Assembly (NCBI RefSeq): GCF_900187565.1
Contig: NZ_FYED01000001.1
Coordinates: 496,001 to 560,000, forward strand
Reading direction: 5' to 3'
Length of the DNA: 64,000 nucleotides
Source: Pseudomonas sp. Irchel 3A7
GTDB lineage: Bacteria > Pseudomonadota > Gammaproteobacteria > Pseudomonadales > Pseudomonadaceae
Shown: piece after piece, positions 33,054 through 42,754 of the stretch
Layout: every line of letters starts with the position of its first letter
Numbering within the stretch: position 1 is the stretch's first letter
Made by a program: the position numbers and the translations under genes
The notes under the pieces: model-generated
What the model saw: the letters and a program-made list of their open reading frames with translations, nothing else
Databases searched by the model: none
What the model was told of the DNA's origin: nothing

Positions 33054-33971
33054 GAGGTCGGCGTCTTTAAGTAGTTGTTTCAAGGCTTCTTTCTCGGCAT
33101 CGGAGGCGCTGCCGAGAATCTGCTTAAGCTGCTGCTCGATCTGCTTCAGGCCTTCATCCGGCAAATTCAGATGCTCAGGCAAAATTTCATCGCCCGTACT
33201 CACCAGCAATGCAAAGTGAATGACGTTTTCCAGCTCGCGGGTATTACCCGGCCAGCTGTGTCGTTCCAGCACGCGTTGCGCGGCTTCGCTGATCAGCGGC
33301 ACCGGGAGGTCCAGGCGTTGGCTGTAGATGCCGAGAAAGTACTCGGCCAACGACAGGATATCGCCTACCCGGTCGCGCAATGCCGGCAGCTCGAGCTGGC
33401 CTTCGCTGAGGTAGTGATAGAGCCGCTCATGGAATTTGCCGGCGGCCACAGCCTGGGCCAGGTCGATGCTGGTGGCGGCGACCAGACGTACATCCACCGG
33501 GCTCGGCTGGTGCGCACCGACACGAGTGACTTCGTGATTTTCCAGGGCGGCGAGCAATTTGATCTGAATGGGCAACGGCAAATCGCCGATCTCGTCCAGG
33601 TACAAGGTGCCGCCGTTGGCCGAACCGAACCAGCCGGCACGGCTGCTGGCCGATCCGCTGAAGCTGCCGGCGGCATAACCGAACAATTCGGCGTCGGCGT
33701 AGGTCGGGCTGATCGCGCCGCAGTTGACCGAGACAAATAGCCCGCCGCGATCACTGGCACGATGAATATGCCGCGCCAGCAATTCCTTGCCGGTGCCGGT
33801 TTCACCCCGGATCAGCACCGAGATCGAACGCGGTGCCAGTTGCTCCAGCTCCTGGCGCAATTGCCGCGAGCGCGGGTCGACGAACACCAACGCCTTGGCG
33901 CGGATGCTCAAGGGACTTTTTTCGGCGTCGGGAAAGGTCAGCAGCGGCTGACCGAAGGTTTCAAAACTCAT
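33048..33971 (-). CDS. sigma54-activator-like AAA+ protein without GAFTGA motif or HTH
   Basis: The 307-residue product is almost only the AAA+ domain of NtrC-type activators: Walker A GETGTGKE, Walker B GGTLYLDEIGDLP, an Arg-finger region HERLYHYLSEGQLELPALRDR and sensor II WPGNTRELENVI. There is no receiver or PAS domain before it. The loop that contacts sigma54, normally GAFTGA, reads GSFSGS. The C-terminus (SDAEKEALKQLLKDADLL) lacks a Fis-type helix-turn-helix, and the stop codon is supplied by a REP palindrome, so truncation is possible. GGGAG lies 6 nt before the ATG chosen (33971; ORF open to 33989). Placement beside metQ suggests a link to sulfur control, as with SfnR, but it may not activate transcription itself. 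Confidence 0.75.
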   Translation of the reverse strand: MSFETFGQPLLTFPDAEKSPLSIRAKALVFVDPRSRQLRQELEQLAPRSISVLIRGETGTGKELLARHIHRASDRGGLFVSVNCGAISPTYADAELFGYAAGSFSGSASSRAGWFGSANGGTLYLDEIGDLPLPIQIKLLAALENHEVTRVGAHQPSPVDVRLVAATSIDLAQAVAAGKFHERLYHYLSEGQLELPALRDRVGDILSLAEYFLGIYSQRLDLPVPLISEAAQRVLERHSWPGNTRELENVIHFALLVSTGDEILPEHLNLPDEGLKQIEQQLKQILGSASDAEKEALKQLLKDADLL

Positions 33972-34027
33972 GGCAGACTCCCGCCCCAAACCGCCGGGAG
34001 ACGGGGGCGTTTAAAAAGTTGAAAGTT

Positions 34028-34609
34028 TCAAGCGCGGCGCAGGGCGTGGTGTTCCATGCGGTTTTGCAGGCGATAGAGGTAGGCAAAGCCCTGCTCCCAG
34101 CGCTGGTGACCGGACTTCACATTGATGTGCCCGGCACCCGACAGAATCCCCGCTTCCGCCCCCCAGTTACGCGCCAGCTCCAGCGCCCGCGGTGCACTGA
34201 CGGCGGCGTCGTTGTCGGAACTGACGACCTGGCTCGGAAACGGCAACAGGTCGGCAGGAATCGGCGCAAAGTTGCGCAGCGCCGGCGCGCAGGTCGGGCG
34301 CTCGACGTCTGCAGGTGCGACCAGCAAGGCGCCGCGAACCTGACGCAAAAACTGCAACGGTGCCGTCGCTGCCCAGTGCGCAACGGTGATGCAGCCCAGG
34401 CTATGGGCAATCAGGATCACCGGGGTACTGTCGGCGGCAATCGCCTCGGCAAGCGCCGCGACCCAGTCTTCACGACGCGGTGTCAGCCAGTCGGACTGCT
34501 CCACCCGTGCGCTGTTCGGCAGACTGTTCTGCCAATGGCTTTGCCAATGATCTTCTGGCGATCCTTGCCAGCCCGGCACAATCAGGTAGCGAATTGATTC
34601 GTTGCGCAT
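34028..34609 (-). CDS. RBBP9/YdeN-type alpha/beta hydrolase
   Basis: This is a small serine hydrolase of 193 residues. Landmarks are the N-terminal LIVPGWQGSPEDHWQSHW, the nucleophile elbow AHSLG (near residue 80), an Asp in SSDNDAAV and the His in GAGHIN, giving a complete Ser-Asp-His triad. RBBP9-family proteins are often annotated as esterases of unknown substrate. It lies 56 bp upstream of the AAA+ gene on the same strand and may form an operon with it. Confidence 0.85.
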   Translation of the reverse strand: MRNESIRYLIVPGWQGSPEDHWQSHWQNSLPNSARVEQSDWLTPRREDWVAALAEAIAADSTPVILIAHSLGCITVAHWAATAPLQFLRQVRGALLVAPADVERPTCAPALRNFAPIPADLLPFPSQVVSSDNDAAVSAPRALELARNWGAEAGILSGAGHINVKSGHQRWEQGFAYLYRLQNRMEHHALRRA

Positions 34610-34724
34610 GGGGAAGCTCTCCTGCTGCGTGTCTGTTCCCGGTCGAGTATAGGGAGGAGAGTTATATTCGTTAAGGAATAAGAAGATATTTATTAAGACC
34701 TATATCGAATATACGATATGACCA

Positions 34725-34818
34725 TTGTGGGAGCGAGCCTGCTCGCGAAGGGGCCGTGTCAGTCAACATGGAAGATAACTGACAGGCCGCTTTCGCGAGC
34801 AAGCTCGCTCCCACAGGG
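34725..34818. repeat. REPIN (inverted REP pair)
   Basis: GTGGGAGCGAGCCTGCTCGCG is opposed to CGCGAGCAAGCTCGCTCCCAC, about 40 bp apart. Confidence 0.9.
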
Positions 34819-34844
34819 GTTCGGTGTGGTTTTGCAGATGGAAT

Positions 34845-34880
34845 AAAAAAGGGACCGCACCCTGCCAAGGAGACGGCCCC
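34845..34880 (-). terminator. rho-independent terminator
   Basis: On the minus strand GGGGCCG pairs with CGGTCCC (one G-U), followed by six T residues. It lies 225 bp after the desaturase stop, so it ends either a long 3' UTR or a separate small transcript. Confidence 0.6.
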
Positions 34881-35105
34881 GGAAAACTCAAGTTCTGTCA
34901 GTGCTGATCAACAACCCTGGCGCAGATGATTGGCGAAATCGGTTATCCAATAAAGGAATATTTAATTTCTTTAATAGACCGTAATTGCATAAACCAATTC
35001 ACCCCCACGGCAACCGCCAATCATCGTTGCGTGCGTCACACCGTAGCGTCCCTTTGGGTCAAATTGATGACGACGTCTAAGCATTTAAGTTTCCAGGAAC
35101 AATGA

Positions 35106-36179
35106 TCAAACCTGAGCGGCACGCACCTGCTGCGGCTCTGTCGATTCCCCGCGCGCAAACCGGTTCGCCCGCCCGAACGTGCCGAAATCATTGAAACGCA
35201 CACCCATCTCGCGCATCACCTTGTGCGCCACCGAAACCGTCATCTGGCGGATGTAGAACGGTTCCTTCACCACGAAGTGATGAATCCCGTGGGTGCTGCC
35301 GAAGTTGAAGCAGAACGCCTGCAACGGCCATAGCCACCAGGGATTCAACACCTGTGTCTGCTGCATCACGTTGCCCGGTTCCACATCGCCGTAGTAGTGC
35401 ATGTTCGAGCTGATGAAATGCAGGCAAAAGGTGCGTAATACGTTCGGGCCGATGATCACCACCGCGGCGATGTCGATGACCTGCATCACCGACAACGTGG
35501 TCGCTGACCATTCAATCGGCGCCCCCAGCCAATGGGCGGTGCCATTGGCCGCGTGGAAACCGAGGAACACGTACCACGCGCCCCAATGCATCAGCGCCAA
35601 CGGTGCATAGACCGTCAACGTGCGCTTGATGATGCTGAATTTATGCGCCCGGGTTTTCGCCCGCAGCATGCGGATGAACGCCGACATCACGTTGTCGCCG
35701 ACCATCAGCAGCCGGGCAATGCCCCACGGTTCGCCATTGGTGATTGCCCGCTCTTCCATATCGGTTTCCGTGCCGGAGACCTTGTGATGGTTGAGGTGCA
35801 GATGACGGCGAATCCATGGGTTGATGGTGCTCGGGCGCGCCAGCCAGACCAGGCCCATCATCAGGTTGTGCGGCACCCGCTGCTTGCGAAAGTACATGCT
35901 GTGAATCAGGTCGTGTTCCAGTTCGTGGGTCAGCGAAGCAAAAAAACCATTGAGCAACAGGCACGCCCACCACGCCAAATGCCCCATCATGTAGAGCGCC
36001 GCCGAACCGATCATCCCGGCCAGCGCGAAGGCCAGAATGCCTGCTCCCAGGGCATCCTGGTGCTTGAGAATCGGGTAGCGCTCGCGCAATTGGACCCCCT
36101 TGGCCAGCACCACTTCACGAATATGCGCCGAGCGTTGAGCAACATTCAGTCGCTGGGGACTTGCAGAAGTACCGTGCAT
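35106..36179 (-). CDS. membrane fatty acid desaturase
   Basis: This is a di-iron membrane desaturase or hydroxylase acting on fatty acyl chains. It has 357 residues with two pairs of hydrophobic helices and the three His boxes: HELEHD (near residue 86), HLHLNHH (near residue 127) and HGIHH (near residue 300). It is not closely similar to the DesA-type protein at 45299-46480, so the two probably act on different substrates or positions. It is transcribed divergently from an AraC-type regulator, which probably controls it. Confidence 0.82.
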   Translation of the reverse strand: MHGTSASPQRLNVAQRSAHIREVVLAKGVQLRERYPILKHQDALGAGILAFALAGMIGSAALYMMGHLAWWACLLLNGFFASLTHELEHDLIHSMYFRKQRVPHNLMMGLVWLARPSTINPWIRRHLHLNHHKVSGTETDMEERAITNGEPWGIARLLMVGDNVMSAFIRMLRAKTRAHKFSIIKRTLTVYAPLALMHWGAWYVFLGFHAANGTAHWLGAPIEWSATTLSVMQVIDIAAVVIIGPNVLRTFCLHFISSNMHYYGDVEPGNVMQQTQVLNPWWLWPLQAFCFNFGSTHGIHHFVVKEPFYIRQMTVSVAHKVMREMGVRFNDFGTFGRANRFARGESTEPQQVRAAQV

Positions 36180-36279
36180 GCTTCCATCCTCTGATTATTG
36201 ATGTTCGCATCCTGCCCGCTGCATCCTCTCGTAGCGGTAGCCGTGAACGCCAACCTGTTGACCGGAAGCGCCAATCAGC

Positions 36280-37284
36280 ATGACTGAACCGACCTCCCTC
36301 GCCAGCTGGACCCGCGCATTGCGCAAGCAGCTCGACGCCCTGGGCCTCGACAGCACGGCGTTGTGCCAGCAAGCCGGGCTCGACCCACAACTGATGGACG
36401 ACCCGAACGCGCGCTATCCGTTGTCCGGCACCACACGCCTGTGGGAACTCGCAGTGCAGGTCAGCGGCGACCCGGCGATTGGTTTGCGCGTCTCACGGTT
36501 CGTCAGCCCCACTACGTTTCACGCCCTTGGTTATGCGCTAGTGGCCAGCGGCAGTTTGCGCGAGGTGTTCGAGCGCATCGTGCGTTATCACCAGGTGGTC
36601 AGCGATGCGCTGGAGCTGGAGCTGACCCGCGCTGAAGACCGCTACCACTTCCGCCTGAAAATCCCGCCGGGCAATCCCGCCCCGGCCTACGAAGCCATCG
36701 ATGCCTTCACTGCGATTTACGTGCGCACTTGCCGCAATCGCCTGGGCCGCGACTATGCCCCGCTGGCGGTGTACCTGCGTCGCCCCGAACCGGCGGACGC
36801 GCACCAATGGCACAAGGTGTTCCGCTCACCGGTTTATTTTTCCACCGATGAAGACCGGTTGGAGTTCGCGCTGGCTGATTTCGACAGTCATCTGGACGAC
36901 GCCAACCCGGAACTGGCCGAACACAATGAAACCGTACTCAAGCGCACCCTGGCGCAGCTCAAGCCGTTGACTTGGGAGCGCAAGGTACGCGATGCCATCG
37001 AAGAGCAATTGCCGGAAGGTGAACCCAGCGCCGAACACATCGCCAAGGCCTTGCATCTGAGCCTGCGCAGCTTGCAACGGCACTTGGCTGACGAGGGTTG
37101 TCGGTTCGATACGCTGCTCAACGAAAGCCGCGAAAACCTGGCGCTGTTGCACCTGCGCGATCCACAGGTGTCGTTGAGCGAGATCAGTTATCTGTTGGGG
37201 TTTGCCGATACCAGCAGTTTCAGCCGCGCTTTCAAACGCTGGACCGGGATGACACCGGGGCAGTTTCGGGATGGGTTGAGCTGA
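36280..37284 (+). CDS. AraC-family transcriptional regulator, OruR/arabinose-binding-type N-terminus
   Basis: This is a DNA-binding regulator of 334 residues. An N-terminal ligand-binding domain of the Arabinose_bd type (about residues 20-200) is followed by the AraC double helix-turn-helix (about residues 235-330), with HIAKALHLSLRSLQRHL as the first and LSEISYLLGFADTSSFSRAFKRWTGMTPGQFR as the second HTH. It is divergent from the desaturase with 100 bp between the starts; control of that gene, possibly in response to a fatty acid, is an inference. Confidence 0.85.
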   Translation: MTEPTSLASWTRALRKQLDALGLDSTALCQQAGLDPQLMDDPNARYPLSGTTRLWELAVQVSGDPAIGLRVSRFVSPTTFHALGYALVASGSLREVFERIVRYHQVVSDALELELTRAEDRYHFRLKIPPGNPAPAYEAIDAFTAIYVRTCRNRLGRDYAPLAVYLRRPEPADAHQWHKVFRSPVYFSTDEDRLEFALADFDSHLDDANPELAEHNETVLKRTLAQLKPLTWERKVRDAIEEQLPEGEPSAEHIAKALHLSLRSLQRHLADEGCRFDTLLNESRENLALLHLRDPQVSLSEISYLLGFADTSSFSRAFKRWTGMTPGQFRDGLS

Positions 37285-37318
37285 GGGATCAGGAGTTTGG
37301 GTTGCCTGGTCTGGCCTC

Positions 37319-37390
37319 TTCGCGAGCAGGCTCGCTCCCACAGGGTTCGGGTTCTCCACATCCACTGTGGGAGCGAGCCTGCTCGCGAAG
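37319..37390. repeat. REPIN (inverted REP pair)
   Basis: An inverted pair between the convergent AraC-type and Crp/Fnr-type genes. Confidence 0.9.
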
Positions 37391-37398
37391 TGGCCCTG

Positions 37399-38085
37399 TC
37401 AGAGTGTCGCCAACGCCCGCAACCGGCCGGCATCCACAATCTCGATCTCGCCATACCCCAGATTCAAAATCCCCTGCCCCTGCAAATCCTTGAGGATTTG
37501 ATTGGTGGTCTGGCGCGACAGCGACAACATTGAAGCCAGCTGCTCCTGCGGCAATTGCAGGACACGGCGTGGTTCGTCGATCTGGCCGTAGCCTTCAGCG
37601 ATCATCAGCAAGCGGTGCGCCAGCCGTGCCTGGGCGGGCATCAGGCTCAGCTGTTCGAGATTGATGAAGGTCAGGCGCAGTTTCTGGCTCATCAGCAACG
37701 CCAATTGACGCCAGTGCGCCGGTTGTTCGTCCAGCAAGGCGAGCAGTGCGGTTTGCGGGATGTGCAACAGCGTGCACTGACCTACGCCAAACGCATCATG
37801 AGTACGTGGCTGACCATCGAACAGGCAGATTTCACCAAACCAATGCGGCGGCTCCACCAGGCTCAGAAGCGCTTCTTTACCCTGTTCGCTCACGGCGCCG
37901 ATACGCACCGCGCCTTCAAGCACCGCGTACAGGCCACACGGTGGATCACCGCGCTGGAACAAGCGCTGACCCGCCGCCAAATGCCGCACCCGCGCAGCAG
38001 TCAGCAGACTATCCTGTAAGGAAACAGGCAAATGGCTGAACCATTGACCACGCATCAGGCGCGGGCGCCAGACCTGCATATCCAT
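37399..38085 (-). CDS. Crp/Fnr-family transcriptional regulator
   Basis: The 228-residue regulator has a cyclic-nucleotide-binding-type beta-roll (about residues 15-130; HLAAGQRLFQRGDPPCGLYAVLEGAVRIG, HWFGEICLFDGQPRTHDAFG) and a Crp-type winged HTH at the C-terminus (QLPQEQLASMLSLSRQTTNQILKDLQGQGIL). It has no N-terminal Cys cluster, so it is not an iron-sulfur FNR. AGGAG lies 6 nt before the ATG chosen; the frame is open further upstream (to 38244) but that crosses the divergent gene. The effector is unknown. Confidence 0.85.
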   Translation of the reverse strand: MDMQVWRPRLMRGQWFSHLPVSLQDSLLTAARVRHLAAGQRLFQRGDPPCGLYAVLEGAVRIGAVSEQGKEALLSLVEPPHWFGEICLFDGQPRTHDAFGVGQCTLLHIPQTALLALLDEQPAHWRQLALLMSQKLRLTFINLEQLSLMPAQARLAHRLLMIAEGYGQIDEPRRVLQLPQEQLASMLSLSRQTTNQILKDLQGQGILNLGYGEIEIVDAGRLRALATL

Positions 38086-38169
38086 GAAAACTCCTAGAGA
38101 TTGTCGCCTGGCTGACAGAGCAAAAAACGGCCCCGAGGCAAGATCAGTCACCCTACAGGAGGAATAACA

Positions 38170-38691
38170 ATGAAAAAAAGCCTCGTTGACCATCTCAGTC
38201 AATACGCCGCCTACCACCGTGACCCGCGCAACATCGCCACCCACTTCGTCGGCATTCCGCTGATTGTCGTGGCAGTGGCTGTGTTGCTATCCCGTCCACA
38301 ATGGGCCGGGGGCTGGCTTTCGCCAGCGGTGCTGGTGTCGCTGGCGTCGGCGTGGTTCTACCTGCGTCTGGAGCTGCGCCTCGGGGTGCTGATGACAGTG
38401 TTGCTGGGGCTATGTGTGTGGGCCGGTCAGGTGCTGGCGCAGCAAAGCACGCTGGTCTGGCTGGCGAGCGGTGTCGGGATGTTTGTGGTGGGGTGGGCGA
38501 TCCAGTTTGTCGGGCATCACTACGAAGGGCGCAAGCCGGCGTTTGTCGATGATGTGACCGGGCTGATCGTTGGGCCGTTGTTTGTGGTGGCTGAGTTGGC
38601 GTTTTTGCTGGGGATGCGCCATGAACTCAAAGAGCAGATCGAGGCGCGGGCGGGGGGTGTGCGTTTGCGTCAGAAAAACGCTGCTGCGTAA
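38170..38691 (+). CDS. Mpo1/DUF962-family membrane protein
   Basis: This is a 173-residue inner-membrane protein with four or five hydrophobic helices. The conserved polar residues of the Mpo1 (YGL010w) family are present: HLSQYAAYHRDPRNIATHFVGIPL at the N-terminus and QFVGHHYEGRKPAFVDD later. The yeast member is an Fe(II) dioxygenase that shortens 2-hydroxy fatty acids, so a role in lipid breakdown is possible. AGGAGG precedes the ATG. It is divergent from the Crp/Fnr-type gene (84 bp between starts). Confidence 0.82.
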   Translation: MKKSLVDHLSQYAAYHRDPRNIATHFVGIPLIVVAVAVLLSRPQWAGGWLSPAVLVSLASAWFYLRLELRLGVLMTVLLGLCVWAGQVLAQQSTLVWLASGVGMFVVGWAIQFVGHHYEGRKPAFVDDVTGLIVGPLFVVAELAFLLGMRHELKEQIEARAGGVRLRQKNAAA

Positions 38692-38697
38692 ATCGCT

Positions 38698-38790
38698 TTC
38701 GCGAGCAGGCTCGCTCCCACAAGGGTTTTCGGTCGGTCACATGATATGTGTACAACACCGGTCCCTGTGGGAGCGAGCCTGCTCGCGAAG
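38698..38790. repeat. REPIN (inverted REP pair)
   Basis: An inverted pair between the convergent Mpo1-like gene and cysA. Confidence 0.9.
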
Positions 38791-38798
38791 CTTTTGCT

Positions 38799-39788
38799 TT
38801 AGATGTTGGCGACTTTCTGCCAGACCTTCGGTTTGAAGAACAGCGTCTCACCCTTGGCCAAGCCGATCAGGCTGTCGTGATCCTTCACCACTTCGGCTTC
38901 GATCAAATCGCTCTGCCCTTCGACTTTCAGCGTCACCCGCGTGGTCGCGCCCAGCGGCCGGATATCCCGCACTTCAGCCGCATGGTGATCTTCCAGCTCA
39001 TGCCGCGACAACGACACTTCGTGCGGACGGAACAGCACGTGATTATCTTCGCCCAGATGCAGGCGGTTCGAATCACCGAGGAAGTGATAGACGAAATCGC
39101 TGGCCGGGTTTTCGTAGACGTCGCCCGGCGAGCCGATCTGCTCGATCACGCCCTTGTTCATCACCACGATACGGTCGGCGACTTCCATGGCTTCTTCCTG
39201 GTCGTGGGTCACGAATACCGAGGTCAGGTTGATATCTTCGTGCAGGCGAGCCAGCCAGCGGCGCAGCTCCTTGCGGACCTTGGCATCCAGGGCACCGAAG
39301 GGTTCGTCGAGCAGCAGCACTTTCGGCTCCACCGCAAGGGCGCGGGCCAGGGCGATACGCTGGCGCTGGCCACCGGACAGTTGTTCCGGGTAGCGATCCG
39401 ACAGCCAGTCCAGCTGCACCATGTTCAGCAATTCGTGGACCTTGGTCGCGATCTGGCTTTCGGTCGGGCGCTGGTTCTTCGGCTTCATCCGCAGGCCGAA
39501 CGCGACGTTGTCGAACACCGTCATGTGACGGAACAAGGCGTAGTGCTGGAACACGAAACCGACGTTGCGATCACGCACATCGTGGCCGGACACGTCTTCG
39601 CCGTGGAACACGATGTTGCCCTGATCCGGGGTTTCCAGGCCGGCGATGATCCGCAACAGGGTGGTCTTGCCGCAGCCGGACGGCCCCAGCAGCGCCACCA
39701 GCTCACCGCTTTGAATGTCCAGGCTGATGTCATTGAGCGCCTTGAACGCATTGAAGTTCTTGCTGACGTTACGCACTTCGATCGACAT
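38799..39788 (-). CDS. cysA: sulfate/thiosulfate ABC importer, ATP-binding protein
   Basis: This is the ATPase of the sulfate importer, with 329 residues. Walker [10 protein letters not shown] lies near residue 35, followed by signature [15 protein letters not shown], Walker [24 protein letters not shown] and H-loop VTHDQ; a TOBE-like regulatory domain forms the C-terminal 90 residues. It is the last gene of the sbp-cysTWA operon, starting 4 nt after the cysW stop. Uptake is expected to be induced under sulfur limitation. Confidence 0.93.
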   Translation of the reverse strand: MSIEVRNVSKNFNAFKALNDISLDIQSGELVALLGPSGCGKTTLLRIIAGLETPDQGNIVFHGEDVSGHDVRDRNVGFVFQHYALFRHMTVFDNVAFGLRMKPKNQRPTESQIATKVHELLNMVQLDWLSDRYPEQLSGGQRQRIALARALAVEPKVLLLDEPFGALDAKVRKELRRWLARLHEDINLTSVFVTHDQEEAMEVADRIVVMNKGVIEQIGSPGDVYENPASDFVYHFLGDSNRLHLGEDNHVLFRPHEVSLSRHELEDHHAAEVRDIRPLGATTRVTLKVEGQSDLIEAEVVKDHDSLIGLAKGETLFFKPKVWQKVANI

Positions 39789-39792
39789 GAAT

Positions 39793-40665
39793 TCATTCCT
39801 CCGCGGCGCTGGCGCGCAGGCGGTTAATACGGTTTTCGCTCCACTGCTTGAGCAGCAGGATGAAGAGCGCCAGGATCAGCAACAGGCTCGCCACGGCGAA
39901 CGCGGCCACGTGGTTGTATTCGTTGTAGAGGATCTCGACGTGCAACGGCAAGGTGTTGGTCACCCCGCGAATGTGCCCGGAAACCACCGATACCGCACCG
40001 AACTCGCCCATGGCCCGCGCGGTGCACAACACCACGCCGTAGATCAGGCCCCATTTGATGTTGGGCACGGTGACATGCCAGAACATCTGCCAGCCATTGG
40101 CCCCCAGCAGGCGCGCGGCCTCTTCTTCCTGGGTGCCCTGCTCCTGCATCAGCGGGATCAGCTCCCGCGCCACGAACGGCACGGTAACGAAGATCGTCGC
40201 CAGGACGATGCCCGGCAAGGCGAAGACGATCTGGATATCGTGATCCTGCAACCACGGCCCGAAGAGGCCCTGGGCACCGAACATCAGCACATAGACCAGA
40301 CCGGCGATCACCGGCGATACCGAAAACGGCAGGTCGATCAGGGTCACCAGCATGCTTTTGCCGCGGAAGGAGTATTTGCTCACGCACCAGGCAGCGCTGA
40401 CGCCGAACACCAGGTTCAGCGGCACCGAAATCAGCACGGCGATCACCGTGAGTTTCAAGGCCGACAAGGCGTCCGGCTCAAAGATCGCGGTGAAAAACGC
40501 ACCCAGCCCGTTCTTCAAACCCTGGGACACCACGATAAACAGCGGCAGCAGCAGGAACAGCGCAAAAATCAGCCAGCCAAGGCCGATCAGGATGCGTCGC
40601 GCCGAGGCGCTGCCACGGCGGGCGGCGTTGGCCGAGGAAGCGGCAGCAATAGACGATTGGGACAT
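39793..40665 (-). CDS. cysW: sulfate/thiosulfate ABC importer, permease CysW
   Basis: This permease of 290 residues has six predicted helices. The EAA docking loop is [29 protein letters not shown], and [15 protein letters not shown] is typical of CysW. The N-terminal 25 residues are a Ser/Ala-rich cytoplasmic tail. GGAGG lies about 8 nt before the ATG; it lies 13 bp after cysT. Confidence 0.92.
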   Translation of the reverse strand: MSQSSIAAASSANAARRGSASARRILIGLGWLIFALFLLLPLFIVVSQGLKNGLGAFFTAIFEPDALSALKLTVIAVLISVPLNLVFGVSAAWCVSKYSFRGKSMLVTLIDLPFSVSPVIAGLVYVLMFGAQGLFGPWLQDHDIQIVFALPGIVLATIFVTVPFVARELIPLMQEQGTQEEEAARLLGANGWQMFWHVTVPNIKWGLIYGVVLCTARAMGEFGAVSVVSGHIRGVTNTLPLHVEILYNEYNHVAAFAVASLLLILALFILLLKQWSENRINRLRASAAEE

Positions 40666-40678
40666 GTTCTGCGCCTCC

Positions 40679-41497
40679 TTATGGGGTTTCGATGCGCCGC
40701 TGCAGCAAGTTGATCAGCAGCAACAGGATGAAAGAAACCACCAGCATCAATACACCAATGGAGGTAGCGCCGGTGTAATCGTACTGGTCTAGCTTGACCA
40801 TGATCAGCAGCGGCAGGATCTCGGTTTTCATCGGCATGTTGCCGGCGATGAAAATCACCGAACCGTACTCGCCGACCCCACGGGCAAAAGCCAGGGCAAA
40901 ACCCGTCAACCAGGCTGGCAACAGCGCCGGTACCAGGATATGGCGGAAAACCTGCAAGGGTTTCGCACCCAGGCACGCCGCCGCTTCTTCCACTTCCCGT
41001 GGAATATCAGCCAATACTGGCTGTACGGTACGTACTACGAATGGAAGTGTTACAAAAGTGAGGGCAAGGGTGATGCCCAGGGGGGTGTAGGCGATCTTGA
41101 AACCCAGGTCCGCTGCAAACTGACCGACCAGACCGGTGGGGGTATACAGCGCGGTCAGCGCGATACCGGCCACGGCGGTGGGCAATGCGAAAGGCAAGTC
41201 GATCATTGCATCGATGACTTTGCGTCCAGGGAAGGTATAGCGCACCAGCACCCACGCCAGCAGCGTGCCGATGATGCCGTTGATGATCGCGGCATACAGC
41301 GCGGTGCCGAAGCTCAGCTTCAACGCCGCCAGCACCCGTGGCGCCGAGATGATTGCCCAGAACTGATCCCAGGTGAGTTGAGCGGCATGCACGAACATCG
41401 CCGCCAGTGGTATGAGCACAATCAGGCTGAGGTACACCAAGGTGTAGCCCAGCGTCAGCCCGAAGCCGGGTATGACGGGGGAGATACGACGCGACAT
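40679..41497 (-). CDS. cysT: sulfate/thiosulfate ABC importer, permease CysT
   Basis: This is the partner permease of CysW, with 272 residues. The EAA loop [29 protein letters not shown] and [24 protein letters not shown] identify it as CysT (CysU). A REP pair lies between it and sbp upstream, which may separate expression of the binding protein from that of the membrane parts. Confidence 0.92.
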   Translation of the reverse strand: MSRRISPVIPGFGLTLGYTLVYLSLIVLIPLAAMFVHAAQLTWDQFWAIISAPRVLAALKLSFGTALYAAIINGIIGTLLAWVLVRYTFPGRKVIDAMIDLPFALPTAVAGIALTALYTPTGLVGQFAADLGFKIAYTPLGITLALTFVTLPFVVRTVQPVLADIPREVEEAAACLGAKPLQVFRHILVPALLPAWLTGFALAFARGVGEYGSVIFIAGNMPMKTEILPLLIMVKLDQYDYTGATSIGVLMLVVSFILLLLINLLQRRIETP

Positions 41498-41538
41498 AAA
41501 AGTCCTTGGTTAAAAATTTGTTCTGCCAAGTGCAATCA

Positions 41539-41628
41539 TGTGAGAGCGAGCCTGCTCGCGAAGGGGGAGTACCAGTCAACATCCCTGTCGCCTGAAATAC
41601 CGCCTTCGCGAGCAGGCTCGCTCCCACA
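41539..41628. repeat. REPIN between sbp and cysT
   Basis: GTGAGAGCGAGCCTGCTCGCG and its inverted partner lie in the 160-bp gap inside the sulfate operon. Their stem-loops could stabilise the sbp mRNA end. Confidence 0.88.
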
Positions 41629-41657
41629 CGCTATACCTTAGCCAATTGACATCAGGA

Positions 41658-42671
41658 TTACTGCGCCTGGTAGATCTGGTCGAATACGCCGCCGTCGTTA
41701 AAGAATTTCGGCTGCGCGGTTTTCCAGCCGCCGAAGTCTTTGTCGATGGTCACCAGATCCAGTTTCGGGAACTGCCGGGCGTACTTGGCGGCGACATCCT
41801 TGTCACGTGGACGATAGAAGTTTTTCGCCGCGATTTCCTGGCCCGCCGGGCTGTAAAGGTGCTTGAGGTACGCTTCGGCGATCTCGGTGTTGCCCTTTTT
41901 CTCGGCGTTCTTGTCGACCACGGCCACCGGTGGTTCGGCGAGGATCGACAGCGAAGGCACGACGATGTCGAACTTGTCGGCGCCGCCATCTTCTTTCAGA
42001 GCCAGAAATGCTTCGTTTTCCCAGGCCAGCAGCACGTCGCCCTGACCGTTGTTGACGAAGGTGATGGTCGAACCGCGAGCACCGGTGTCCAGCACAGGCA
42101 CATGCTTGAACAGGGTTTGCACGTATTCCTTGGCCTTGGCTTCGTCACCGCCGTTGGCTTTGAGGCCATAGGCCCAGGCTGCGAGGAAGTTCCAGCGCGC
42201 CCCGCCGGAGGTTTTCGGGTTCGGGGTGATCACCGAGACATCGTTTTTGACCAGATCGCCCCAGTCCTTGATGCCTTTGGGGTTGCCCTTGCGCACCAGG
42301 AACACGATGGTCGAGGTGTAAGGCGTACTCGCTTCCGGCAAGCGTTTTTGCCAATCGGCCGGCAGCGATTTGCCGAGCTTGGCGATTTCGTCGATATCAC
42401 CGGCCAGGGCCAGGGTCACCACGTCGGCACGCAGGCCATCGATCACCGCACGCCCCTGCTTGCCCGAACCACCGTGGGATTGCTGGATTTTCACGGTGTC
42501 GCCGGGATTGCTTTTCTTCCAGAAATTGACGAATTCAGCGTTGTAATCCTGGTACAGCTCACGAGTCGGGTCGTATGACACGTTGAGCAGCTCGTAATCC
42601 TTGGCAACCGCGGTACCGGCAAACAGGGCACTGGCCAGGGCGGCCAAAGCGAAATGGCGAATCGACGACAT
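41658..42671 (-). CDS. sbp: periplasmic sulfate-binding protein
   Basis: This protein binds sulfate and delivers it to CysTWA. It has 337 residues with a signal peptide (about residues 1-23, cleavage after AVA). Family landmarks are [20 protein letters not shown] at the mature start, [26 protein letters not shown] and a central [13 protein letters not shown]. oscA lies 83 bp upstream on the same strand, an arrangement known in Pseudomonas, where oscA and sbp respond to sulfur starvation together. Confidence 0.93.
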   Translation of the reverse strand: MSSIRHFALAALASALFAGTAVAKDYELLNVSYDPTRELYQDYNAEFVNFWKKSNPGDTVKIQQSHGGSGKQGRAVIDGLRADVVTLALAGDIDEIAKLGKSLPADWQKRLPEASTPYTSTIVFLVRKGNPKGIKDWGDLVKNDVSVITPNPKTSGGARWNFLAAWAYGLKANGGDEAKAKEYVQTLFKHVPVLDTGARGSTITFVNNGQGDVLLAWENEAFLALKEDGGADKFDIVVPSLSILAEPPVAVVDKNAEKKGNTEIAEAYLKHLYSPAGQEIAAKNFYRPRDKDVAAKYARQFPKLDLVTIDKDFGGWKTAQPKFFNDGGVFDQIYQAQ

Positions 42672-42754
42672 GGTGAAAGCTCCTGGAATTCTTGAGTGTT
42701 GGCTTTTCTTATGGAGGTGCTGGAATGGGGGGTTGCCGGTTACGCGGTTTCGCT

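Larger units (their letters stand above)
34610..35105. other. 496-bp gene-free stretch, possible small RNA locus
   Basis: It holds a palindrome ATATCG-N6-CGATAT (34702-34719), a REP pair, a minus-strand terminator (34845-34880), and an 11-bp inverted repeat GATGATTGGCG / CGCCAATCATC (34925-34935 and 35015-35025). A 59-codon + strand frame starting at 34927 has no codon bias or ribosome site. A minus-strand transcript of about 100-150 nt ending at the terminator is possible. Confidence 0.4.

Noticed and set aside
34927..35104. 59-codon + strand frame
   Set aside because: No ribosome site, no codon bias and AT-rich content; it overlaps the inverted repeat and likely regulatory DNA.
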